From Candidatus Methanoperedens sp. (GTDB taxonomy: Archaea > Halobacteriota > Methanosarcinia > Methanosarcinales > Methanoperedenaceae): 40,245 nucleotides of DNA. Where the stretch lies: positions 1 to 40,245 of the forward strand of contig JAPMTY010000115.1 of the NCBI GenBank assembly GCA_026552835.1. Reading direction: 5' to 3'. This document shows, piece after piece, positions 33,567 through 40,245 of this stretch; position 1 is the first letter of the stretch, and every line of letters begins with the position of its first letter. Below the pieces are notes generated by a model. The model did no database searches, was not told the DNA's origin, and saw only the letters and a list, made by a program, of their open reading frames with translations. Both the position numbers and the translations under genes were made by a program.

Positions 33567-35048
33567 ATGGGTGTTCAAAATATCCCTCAATCTTTATTGG
33601 CAGATCATTGGGTACAGTACACAAAACCTTATTGTAGTTTAAGAGATACATTCACAAGTCCTATATCTCCAGATGCCCTTTTTCTGTACCATAACCCACT
33701 AATTATAAACAATAAACTTCGCTCCGAGAGAAATTATGATAATATCTTTAACGAAACTCACGAACTTATGCATTATAGGGACCTAACGAGTGTCGTTCCT
33801 TTTATTACTCATTTTATCATAAACGAAGCTTTAGATTGCCTCTACCTGTTCAAAACAATTGCCATCACTAGCGATATTAATATTCAAGCTCCACTGCTTG
33901 ATCTTCCTCCTCGCCCACAGTGTCCAAATGATTTTGAACAACATTTAAAAGGTCTTTTTGAAGGTTCTGCTCTCCATTGGTGGTACACAATATCGCAACC
34001 GAAACTTCATACTTTAGCGCTTTCAGAGGGCTTATTAGAAAAAGCAATAGAGCCTATTCCCGACCTAGAAGAGAGGAACCAACGCACAATAAGATCGCTT
34101 GAAACCGAGGAAAAAGTCAAGACTATCGCAGGCGGCTATGCAACTCTTCAGACGATAAATGAATCGTATCAAAGGTTAAAGAATATAGGCAAGAGTAGAT
34201 ACCTACCAGCCTTCCTTATCTGGAAAATTGCCTTAAACACTTGCACATATGTAGATCAGTGGCACGATACAACTCCCTATGAAAGTGCATTTAAGGTCAT
34301 TAGCAGCCAAACCTTTGTACAAACTCCATTTGAGGACATGCGTGTAGCTATGAGCCAGCTTTTAGAGGATCACGAGTATCAAGCAAAGCTGCTCAGCAAA
34401 AATAATTGTAACGCCATCATTCAGCAAATAGCGGAATGGGTAGATTTCTGTAGAGGTCTTGAAGATGCGTGTAATGACGAAATCATATGCGATTATGCTA
34501 AGACCTACCTGAAGGATGTCTTCAAAGCTTGTGGTTTTGAGCTTTATGGTATACAAAAGTTTTACGAAAATGTACTTTTGGGAGAAAAGTTAGACGCTGA
34601 AGCTATGGAACTAATTAACCAAGTTACTTATCCTCCTATACTCAATTTTGCTACTAACAAGTTTAACTATATTGAGGAAAAATACTTCTTACCTATGCCT
34701 GAATCATGGCTCATATTCTTCTTCCTATCTGATCTAAAAAAACGCCTGAAAGACCCTATCTATAAGAATAGTTACCAAAAGCATTACGAAGAGAGAAACA
34801 AACCAGATGGTTGGTTGCACGACCCTCTCTTCCACGTCCTTACCACAGAGCTAGGTTATGAAATTGAGCCAGCCTATGAAAAATTAAGAGAGTTTTACCG
34901 TAACGCATTCAAGGTTGAGCGCGCAGATCAAGCCGATTTCAAATTTAAGAAAATTATGAAACCAAAAGACTGGTCAGATAAACCTGATAACGACCCATTC
35001 TGGAGGGTAGGAAAAGAAATATTAAGTGAGCTTATAGTGGAGTTCTAA
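33567..35048 (+). CDS. unknown cargo protein with HExxH motif
   Basis: A 493-residue soluble protein that I do not recognise. Residues 65-69 are HELMH (FNETHELMHYRDLTSVVPF), an exact HExxH zinc-protease motif; a possible third ligand lies in LFEGSALHWWYTI near 129-141. The remainder is mainly helical, with no membrane segment or signal peptide. The next gene starts one base after its stop codon, so the two form one operon inside the transposon, between decayed cargo and the right end. An intact pair among broken genes suggests that selection keeps it; a defence or toxin-like role is possible but only inferred. The ATG at 33567 follows a GGAGCTGAG stretch. Confidence 0.7.
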   Translation: MGVQNIPQSLLADHWVQYTKPYCSLRDTFTSPISPDALFLYHNPLIINNKLRSERNYDNIFNETHELMHYRDLTSVVPFITHFIINEALDCLYLFKTIAITSDINIQAPLLDLPPRPQCPNDFEQHLKGLFEGSALHWWYTISQPKLHTLALSEGLLEKAIEPIPDLEERNQRTIRSLETEEKVKTIAGGYATLQTINESYQRLKNIGKSRYLPAFLIWKIALNTCTYVDQWHDTTPYESAFKVISSQTFVQTPFEDMRVAMSQLLEDHEYQAKLLSKNNCNAIIQQIAEWVDFCRGLEDACNDEIICDYAKTYLKDVFKACGFELYGIQKFYENVLLGEKLDAEAMELINQVTYPPILNFATNKFNYIEEKYFLPMPESWLIFFFLSDLKKRLKDPIYKNSYQKHYEERNKPDGWLHDPLFHVLTTELGYEIEPAYEKLREFYRNAFKVERADQADFKFKKIMKPKDWSDKPDNDPFWRVGKEILSELIVEF

Positions 35049-35049
35049 A

Positions 35050-35553
35050 ATGAAAATGCAGGGACGTATTGAAGCAATGTCATGCGAGCTTATAGGACTT
35101 AAAGACTCCGGAATCCAAAAAGTTATTCAAGCATACGAGTCTGTATTCCAAAATAAAGAAGGTGTGCTTTATGACGTATTATCACGCATAAACGCTATAG
35201 AGGAAGCTAAACAGATTTTAAACATGATATTCAATGGAACACAAGTTAAGATAACTTGCAGCCTCAAAGATCAAATAGACAAAGACGCCATAAGCGATCT
35301 GATTGTAAACATTGGCAACGCCTACTGCCCAGAGACGCGTGAACATGGTAAAATGGAATGTACGTCTATCCAGATACTGAGTAAGAAAGATGAACAGCAC
35401 CTCTTAATTACATATAGCTGTATGCATCCTATATGCCGTGCAAAAAGGATAAAAAGGACAATAGAAAAAAATTTGCCCAAACTGTGGGATGATGCTAAGG
35501 AAATTGCTAAATCTTTGAGATTTTTTAACATCGATATATCGCAAAAAGAATAA
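35050..35553 (+). CDS. unknown partner of the HExxH cargo protein
   Basis: A 167-residue soluble protein with five cysteines, including CPETREHGKMEC and the cluster CMHPICRAKRIKR, and a helical N-terminal half (GIQKVIQAYESVFQNKEGVL). No known domain is visible to me. It begins one base after the HExxH gene, which points to joint function and perhaps a complex. It is the last gene before the transposon end. Confidence 0.65.
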   Translation: MKMQGRIEAMSCELIGLKDSGIQKVIQAYESVFQNKEGVLYDVLSRINAIEEAKQILNMIFNGTQVKITCSLKDQIDKDAISDLIVNIGNAYCPETREHGKMECTSIQILSKKDEQHLLITYSCMHPICRAKRIKRTIEKNLPKLWDDAKEIAKSLRFFNIDISQKE

Positions 35554-35840
35554 AATTTAGGGAAGATTTCTATTTCCTGAAAAAATATCATTTCTCTTTC
35601 CACTTTCTTACTTTTCAGCTTGATTCTGCTTGCATTGTTTTGTATCAATTGCTTTTAGAGCAAAAGTAGACGGACTTAAATTTGAAGGTTTGAGAATTAA
35701 GCATGGCCATATATGTATGCTGGACAACGAACCCCAAACCCGAACTCGTTGTTTTAAGTTCATCTAACTATGAACAGTTTTATCACTATTTCACAAGCCC
35801 AATTTTCACTCACTACTTACAACTGTTTACAATGCTGATA
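35554..35840. other. gap before the distal transposon end, no gene seen
   Basis: A 287-bp A/T-rich stretch between the last cargo gene and the first strong TnsB-type site. No reading frame is convincing. A weak version of the end motif (ACTGTTTACAATGCTGAT) lies at about 35822-35839. Confidence 0.45.
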
Positions 35841-35973
35841 GTTGCAAACTTTGTGATAATTCCGGCGGATAGTTGCAAACTATGTGAACATGAATTGCAA
35901 ACTTTGTGATTATTTCGAAGAAATGTTTAAATATGAAATCCAATCCCAGTTGCAAACTATATGATAACCCACA
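35841..35973 (-). repeat. distal transposon end with spaced TnsB-type sites
   Basis: Four copies of the end motif stand in the orientation opposite to those at the nrdD-side end. They are at 35841-35859 (GTTGCAAACTTTGTGATAA), 35872-35890, 35894-35912 and 35949-35967 (GTTGCAAACTATATGATAA), followed by the terminal CCCACA. The innermost-to-outermost gaps are uneven and wider than at the other end, like the left end of Tn7. The first base after the element is the start of the TGGGC duplication. Confidence 0.88.
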
Positions 35974-35978
35974 TGGGC
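35974..35978. repeat. 5-bp target-site duplication, right copy (TGGGC)
   Basis: Exact repeat of the five bases at 10211-10215, outside the terminal CCCACA. Joining 10215 to 35979 gives the empty site AAGATGGGCATGGGC, just past the nrdD stop codon. Confidence 0.92.
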
Positions 35979-36009
35979 ATGGGCAAAATAAATAATTGGA
36001 GATGGTATT

Positions 36010-38631
36010 TTGGGGAGTAAAGGCTTAAAATTTCGGAAAATTGACCTTCATATACATACTCCAGCTTCAAAATGTTTTGAAGATAAAAATGTTAAAGCCG
36101 ATGCGATAGTAAAGAAATCTATTGAACTGGAGTTAGATGCAATTGCAATAACAGATCACAATTCGGCTGAGTGGATTGATGTTGTTAAAGAGAAAGCGAA
36201 AGGTACATCTTTAGTTATTTTCCCCGGAGTCGAGATAACAACATTAGAAGGATTGCATATTGTGGCATTATTTGATATCGATAAATCAAGAGCTGTTATT
36301 GAAAATTTTTTAGGAGCTATTGATATCACTCCTGATAAATATGGTGCTACAGACGCAATTTCATCATTCAACGCACAGCAAGTGATTGAAAAAATTGTAG
36401 AACGTCATGGATTAGCTATATTGGCTCATATAGATAGTTATAAAGGTGCTTTTAAAGAACTTAGCGGTAATCCAAGGCTAAAGCTATTTAATGAAGCTGA
36501 GTATGTCGCTGTAGAATGCGAAGGAAAAAACCTGCCATCCGACCTGAAAAAAGAAAAAGGTTTTAAGAGAATTCCAACCTTCTTCTTAGTTTCCGATAAT
36601 CCAGACCCTGAGGATGCAAAAAAACACTCTATTGAAGGAATTGGATGCAAGTTTTCGTATTTCAAAATGGATGTTATCGATATTGAGGGGTTAAGGCAAT
36701 GTTTTTCAGATCCTAAAGTGCGAATAATGTTAACAGATGAAATATCCGAATATAAATTTCCACAAATTTTGAGTTTAGGAATTTGCGGTGGTTTTTTAAG
36801 AGATCAATCTATTGAATTTTCACCGGGATTAAATTGTATCATAGGTGGAAAAGGTACTGGTAAGTCTTTACTTGTTGAATTCTTGCGCTTTACCTTAGAT
36901 CAACCCTCCAACGATGCCAAAATTTTTGATGATCATACCAGTAAACTTGAAAAACAATTAGGGACGGGGCAGAAAGTAATGGTTGCTTTTCAACTTGAGA
37001 ATGGTGCCCAGTATGAAGTTGTTAGAACATATGACGGTTGCGAAGATGGAGAAATTATTGGTGCTTCTGAATGCAAAAATATTGAGACCGAGGAAATATA
37101 TCAAGGAGATCTAGCAACATTATTTCCTATTTTGGCATACAGTCAGTTGGAAGTTATAAAAATATCAGAAGGGGAGGAAGCACAGTTAGAACTCATTGAT
37201 AAATTCATAGAAACTGCCGCATTTGAGGAGAGAATAAAAGGTTTATCTATAAAATTGAATTTAAATGACGAAAAACTTTCTAAAAGTATATTAGCTAAAG
37301 AACAGGCATCCTCTTTGAACGTTGATATGAGTACAGTTGATACTCAGATTAAAATTATTGATGAATTATTAAAAAACCCGGTCTTTACAGAATTAAAAAC
37401 ATTAGAAAAAAAGGATATAATTTTGAATAAAAATTTTTCTCATGTTGCCAATATTCAAACGCAAATAGAAAGTACAAAAGAGAACATAAATAAACTTACT
37501 TTTGAAGAAATAGATGAAGAATTCACAGAAGATAAAGAGATTGCAAATACTTCAGATATTGCCGTAAGAGCTAAGGCGCTTGCTGTCGAAAAACTAGAAG
37601 GCATTGTTTCAGAGATATTGCCACTCAGCTCTTCCATAAATGAGTACATGTCCACCTGCCAGCGTAATTTAGAACTAAAAAGGAGAGTCCATGAAGAACT
37701 ACTCTCGGCTAAGGGTATAGATAAAAATATTGAAACTAAAAGAAGACAGCTCGTCAAGAGGATGAAACATTTGGAGAGCGAAAAAGCAAAGTATCAATCT
37801 TTGGTTGATGAATTTGGAGTTTTGTCCTCAGAAAGACAATCCTTATTGGATTTCTTGGATAAAGTGAATGAAGAATATTATGGTGAGCGAAAAGAGAAGT
37901 ATCAAGAATTAACTGAGCTTTCAAATCAAAAGTTGAAACTGGAAATATCACACAAAGCCAATCGTAGTTTATTCAAGGATGAATTAAAAGCTTTGTTAAA
38001 AGGATCGAAAATAAGGGAACAAGTTATCGATCAAATAGTCAGCGCGCTGTTGCCGAGAGATTATATAGAATTGATTCTGACAAGAAATATAGATGAACTT
38101 GCTACTAAAGCAGATATAGCTCAGGAAACTTCTCGGAAAATTGTTGAAAAACTTTGGAGCATAGAAGATTTCAAAGATATTTTGAAGGTACAACATACAT
38201 GCTATCCTGAGGATTCGCCCTCGATTAAGTTTCAGAAAGAAGATGGCGAGTATTATCCACTGAAAGAATTATCAGTCGGGCAAAAATGCACCGCATTATT
38301 AATAATAGCCCTTTTAGAGGGAAAAATGCCAGTGATTATAGATCAACCTGAAGATGCTTTGGACGTTGCATCAGTATGGGAAGACATTACATTAAAATTG
38401 CGTGTGAATAAAGAAAATAGGCAGTTCATACTAACCACTCATAATTCAAGTGTTGCAGTAGCATCTGATTCTGATAAATTTATAGTGCTTGAGGCAGGTT
38501 CGCAGAGGGGCGGAGTTAGAACAACTGGTGCCATAGATCGAAACGATGTTAAAAAAGAGGTCATGGAACACTTAGAAGGCGGCGATGAACCGTATCTAAT
38601 ACGTCAGAAAAAATATAACATAACAATTTAG
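36010..38631 (+). CDS. PHP-domain and SMC-like ATPase protein, TrlF family
   Basis: An 873-residue protein. Residues 10-260 are a PHP phosphoesterase domain: DLHIHTPAS (His14, His16), AIAITDHNSAEW and VIFPGVEIT. From about 265 an ABC/SMC-type ATPase begins with Walker A GGKGTGKSLL near 280. Two coiled-coil stretches follow (about 400-680), then the signature LSVGQKCTALL near 753, Walker B VIIDQPEDAL near 777 and an H-loop TTHNSSVAV near 811. Such PHP-ATPases, named TrlF-like, resemble defence or DNA-end proteins, but the function is not established. The start is a TTG with GGAG upstream; no ATG fits the PHP start. It lies just outside the transposon. Confidence 0.88.
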   Translation: MGSKGLKFRKIDLHIHTPASKCFEDKNVKADAIVKKSIELELDAIAITDHNSAEWIDVVKEKAKGTSLVIFPGVEITTLEGLHIVALFDIDKSRAVIENFLGAIDITPDKYGATDAISSFNAQQVIEKIVERHGLAILAHIDSYKGAFKELSGNPRLKLFNEAEYVAVECEGKNLPSDLKKEKGFKRIPTFFLVSDNPDPEDAKKHSIEGIGCKFSYFKMDVIDIEGLRQCFSDPKVRIMLTDEISEYKFPQILSLGICGGFLRDQSIEFSPGLNCIIGGKGTGKSLLVEFLRFTLDQPSNDAKIFDDHTSKLEKQLGTGQKVMVAFQLENGAQYEVVRTYDGCEDGEIIGASECKNIETEEIYQGDLATLFPILAYSQLEVIKISEGEEAQLELIDKFIETAAFEERIKGLSIKLNLNDEKLSKSILAKEQASSLNVDMSTVDTQIKIIDELLKNPVFTELKTLEKKDIILNKNFSHVANIQTQIESTKENINKLTFEEIDEEFTEDKEIANTSDIAVRAKALAVEKLEGIVSEILPLSSSINEYMSTCQRNLELKRRVHEELLSAKGIDKNIETKRRQLVKRMKHLESEKAKYQSLVDEFGVLSSERQSLLDFLDKVNEEYYGERKEKYQELTELSNQKLKLEISHKANRSLFKDELKALLKGSKIREQVIDQIVSALLPRDYIELILTRNIDELATKADIAQETSRKIVEKLWSIEDFKDILKVQHTCYPEDSPSIKFQKEDGEYYPLKELSVGQKCTALLIIALLEGKMPVIIDQPEDALDVASVWEDITLKLRVNKENRQFILTTHNSSVAVASDSDKFIVLEAGSQRGGVRTTGAIDRNDVKKEVMEHLEGGDEPYLIRQKKYNITI

Positions 38632-38730
38632 ACGATAATTATTTGTGGTGATGTCCATGCTAACCTCCTGCGCCCTCCTCGAATAAAAATACAGTGACAG
38701 GCCGGTGCGCCGCATAATAGCGATGATGAC

Positions 38731-38850
38731 GCCGATGCATTAAATCTGCGTTTATCCGCGTTCATCTGCGGTTTCATTTTTTGCGGAAACGCCGAAAATT
38801 AAATCGTGCTGAATTTATAAAAGTCAAGGCGCATCATGGGATTTCAGCCC
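38731..38850 (+). repeat. dispersed repeat, copy 1
   Basis: Begins GCCGATGCATTAAATCTGCG, contains TTCATCTGCGGTTTC and GCCGAAAATTAAATCGTGCT, and ends in an ATTTCAGCC motif. The similarity to copy 3 continues to about 38915 (CAATTCCTGCTGAAGCC, GACGAGCG). It lies in the 680-bp gap between the TrlF-like gene and hicA, where no gene is seen. Confidence 0.75.
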
Positions 38851-38955
38851 TTCAATTCCTGCTGAAGCCTTGCCCTATCACGCAAGCACACCGCGCCTGC
38901 CGGACGAGCGCGGAGGAGGAGGCGCTTCTTTATTCCGAAAACAATGTGACAAATC

Positions 38956-39067
38956 GGCGTTCATCTGCGGTTGTTATGTAATTTTACCAATATCGTTTTT
39001 TGCGGAAGCGCCACAAATTAATCGTATAAAATTTATAAAAGTCAAGCGCTTTCTGGAATTTCAGCCC
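38956..39067 (+). repeat. dispersed repeat, copy 2
   Basis: GGCGTTCATCTGCGG, then an inserted TATGTAATTTTACCAATATC, then TTTTTTGCGGAAGCGCC and AATTAATCGTATAAAATTTA, ending at TTTCAGCCCC. Same orientation as copies 1, 3 and 4, with the insertion shared only with copy 3. Confidence 0.7.
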
Positions 39068-39112
39068 CCTCCCCGATGCGCGCCTCCACTGGAGCAGCCC
39101 CCCCGGCAACCT

Positions 39113-39224
39113 TTCATCTGCGGTTTTTTATGTAGTTTTACCAACATCGTTTTTTGAGTATGCGCCGAAAATTAATCGTGCTGAGTTTATAAAATTCAAG
39201 GCGCTTCATGGAATCCCAGCCCCC
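39113..39224 (+). repeat. dispersed repeat, copy 3
   Basis: TTCATCTGCGGTTTTTTATG, the copy-2 type insertion TAGTTTTACCAACATCG, then GCGCCGAAAATTAATCGTGC and CAAGGCGCTTCATGGAAT, ending in CAGCCCC. Extended similarity with copy 1 runs on to about 39290, so the full unit is near 190 bp. Confidence 0.7.
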
Positions 39225-39312
39225 TCAATTCCTGCTAATGCCTCGCCCCCTCACGCAAACACACGGCGCCGCCAGACGAGCGCGAAGGGGACGCTAAATA
39301 GTCACCGAAAAA

Positions 39313-39540
39313 TTATAACCTGACAAACTCTTCAACCGAATATCCTGCCTCTTTTATTATAGCCCTCAGAGTCCCTTTTGGAATATCAGCACCTGGATGA
39401 TTTGGGACTGTAACTCTTCTCCTTGTATCCGGGTTATACCAGATTTCATGGCTGCCCTTTGCATATCTGTCAAAAACGAATCCACACTTCTTAAGCTTCT
39501 TAATGACATCCGATGCTGCCATTGACGGAAGTCTTGTCAT
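39313..39540 (-). CDS. hicA: HicA-family toxin (mRNA interferase)
   Basis: A 75-residue double-stranded-RNA-binding-fold protein: SDVIKKLKKCGFVFDRYAKG, then GSHEIWYNPD with the catalytic histidine (about His31) and VTVPNHPGADIPKGTLRAII. This is the HicA/YcfA pattern, an RNase that blocks translation by cleaving mRNA. It overlaps the upstream antitoxin gene by 4 bp (39537-39540), so the antitoxin is made first. Confidence 0.92.
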   Translation of the reverse strand: MTRLPSMAASDVIKKLKKCGFVFDRYAKGSHEIWYNPDTRRRVTVPNHPGADIPKGTLRAIIKEAGYSVEEFVRL

Positions 39541-39785
39541 GCAGTAACACTAACAGGAACAGATGTGGTAATCGTGAAACTCTTTTTTTCCTTTATGTCA
39601 AATGGAAGTTTGTCCCCATGTTCTATATACGACTCAATCAATTTTTTAGCAACGTCCTGAGCAATCTCGATAGTTTCAGCGATTGTTCTTCCCTGAGCGA
39701 TTAACCCCTGTAATGTGTCACTTGTTGCAAGATAGCCCCCTTCAGCAAGCTTTTCAATTTTAATATTTATCATGGCTTCCGTCAT
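39537..39785 (-). CDS. hicB: HicB-family antitoxin
   Basis: An 82-residue partial-RNaseH-fold protein: INIKIEKLAEGGYLATSDTL, then QGLIAQGRTIAETIEIAQDVAKKLIESY, the standard HicB core. A proline/serine-rich tail follows and no separate DNA-binding domain is visible, as in short archaeal HicB proteins. It should bind and inhibit HicA. AGGTAG precedes the ATG at 39785; an internal ATG is at 39773. Confidence 0.9.
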   Translation of the reverse strand: MTEAMINIKIEKLAEGGYLATSDTLQGLIAQGRTIAETIEIAQDVAKKLIESYIEHGDKLPFDIKEKKSFTITTSVPVSVTA

Positions 39786-39854
39786 TATCTCTACCTAAAG
39801 TTCGATGCTATAATAAGTTATTCATATAATATAACAATTCCTGAGTGCATAAAA

Positions 39855-39969
39855 GCCGATGTATTAAATCTGCGTTTATCCGCGTTCATCTGCGGTTTCA
39901 TTTTTTGAAGCGCCGAAAATTAATCGTGCTAAATTTATAAAAATCAAGGCGCTTTCATGGAATTTCAGC
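39855..39969 (+). repeat. dispersed repeat, copy 4
   Basis: GCCGATGTATTAAATCTGCG, then the TTATCCGCGTTCATCTGCGG core, GCGCCGAAAATTAATCGTGC and GGCGCTTTCATGGAATTTCA. It is closest to copy 1 over its first 60 bases. It lies upstream of hicB, in the 388-bp gap before the last gene; nothing else is recognised there. Confidence 0.75.
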
Positions 39970-40173
39970 ATCCAACACTCGCGCAACCCTCATCCATTCA
40001 CCCTCTGGAATCTGTGATTCATTCTATATTGTATCGTATTTTAAGACGACATGGAATAAATGCGGAGCAATTTGCCTGATTTCTTCGGTTTTTGGAATTA
40101 TAATAGCAACTGTTGCTGATTTCTCTATCATTATATGAGTTTGGGAAAATGTCTGGCACAAGGAGAGAATAAA

Positions 40174-40245
40174 ATGATAAAAATAATAACAATATTCGCA
40201 CTCGCGCTTATTTTAATAATGCCAGCGACAGCATCCAATGTAACA
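40174..40245 (+). CDS. 5' end of a secreted protein gene
   Basis: From an ATG with AGGAGA 8 bases upstream the frame reads MIKIITIFALALILIMPATA, a typical signal peptide with a short positive start, a hydrophobic core and an Ala-x-Ala-type cleavage site, then SNVT at the window edge. The mature protein is outside the window and unidentified. Confidence 0.65.
   Translation, partial: MIKIITIFALALILIMPATASNVT

Larger units (their letters stand above)
10216..35973 (+). mobile_element. Tn7-like transposon carrying a complete type I-D CRISPR-Cas locus
   Basis: The element is 25,758 bp. It starts TGTGGGTTATCA at 10216 and ends TGATAACCCACA at 35973, perfect 12-bp inverted termini beginning TGTGGG as in Tn7. 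Both ends carry arrays of related internal sites, and a 5-bp duplication TGGGC flanks it. Inside, in order, are a CRISPR array, the minus-strand type I-D cas operon, csa3, a winged-helix regulator, tnsA-tnsB-tnsC-tniQ, a multi-HTH protein, broken cargo genes and a two-gene unit of unknown function. The tns operon faces away from the nrdD-side end and that end has the denser TnsB sites. Both traits match the Tn7 right end, which faces the attachment gene. TnsE is absent. Confidence 0.93.

Noticed and set aside
33457..33651. 64-residue minus-strand frame before the HExxH gene
   Set aside because: It overlaps the real start at 33567 and has no supporting motif; the hydrophobic stretch is on the plus strand.
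35703..35909. 68-residue plus-strand frame in the distal transposon end
   Set aside because: Runs through the repeated TnsB-type sites and has no ribosome site or known domain.
10216..35973. Element as a prophage or integrative conjugative element
   Set aside because: No phage structural, conjugation or tyrosine integrase genes; the ends, target duplication and tnsABC-tniQ fit Tn7-like transposition.
40019..40201. 60-residue minus-strand frame at the right edge
   Set aside because: Overlaps the start of the signal-peptide gene on the plus strand and has no coding features of its own.

Overview
The window looks like a piece of a methanogen-related euryarchaeal genome. Archaeal-style TATA boxes precede several genes, and the set includes a MobB-MoaE fusion, a Csa3-type regulator, QueH, an anaerobic NrdD and SatD/TrlF-type proteins. 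The mix resembles Methanosarcinales, for instance Candidatus Methanoperedens, but that assignment is inference. The outer parts (1-10210 and 35979-40245) are chromosome: two GcvH-like lipoyl proteins, a HAD phosphatase, a SatD/membrane-protein pair, a PLD-like protein, QueH, MobB-MoaE, ArgS, a glutaredoxin and anaerobic ribonucleotide reductase on the left, and a PHP-ATPase of TrlF type, a HicA/HicB pair and families of intergenic repeats on the right.

The centre is one mobile element of 25,758 bp, a Tn7-like transposon at 10216-35973. Its ends are TGTGGGTTATCA and the exact inverted complement TGATAACCCACA. It is flanked by a perfect 5-bp target duplication, TGGGC (10211-10215 and 35974-35978), and each end carries several copies of a TnsB-type site (TTATCACAAAGTTTGCGAC on the left, inverted on the right). 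It sits four bases past the nrdD stop codon, much as Tn7 sits past glmS. It carries tnsA, tnsB, tnsC and tniQ, followed by a separate protein made of six tandem helix-turn-helix modules. The reading frame and module pattern suggest that tniQ and this protein are the two halves of one split TnsD-like target selector.

The same element carries a complete type I-D CRISPR-Cas locus: a 40-repeat array plus a decayed 41st repeat, a leader, and the minus-strand operon cas6-cas10d-csc2-csc1-cas3-cas4-cas1-cas2. The Cas10d HD motif, the Cas3 helicase motifs and the Cas1/Cas2/Cas4 catalytic residues are all visible, so both interference and spacer acquisition look possible. This differs from described CRISPR-associated transposons, which lack Cas3 and usually the adaptation genes. 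A Csa3 (CARF-HTH) regulator and a tandem winged-helix repressor-like gene lie between the cas and tns operons. The side beyond tniQ holds decaying cargo (a transposase fragment, a frameshifted two-helix membrane protein, a frameshifted HNH nuclease) and an intact two-gene unit of unknown function whose first protein has an HExxH motif.

Two readings are open. The CRISPR system may be defence cargo on a transposon that homes to nrdD through its own DNA-binding proteins, or it may also guide transposition, perhaps through the leader-distal spacer beside the decayed repeat. I found no spacer matching the insertion site by eye, which favours protein-directed homing for this insertion.
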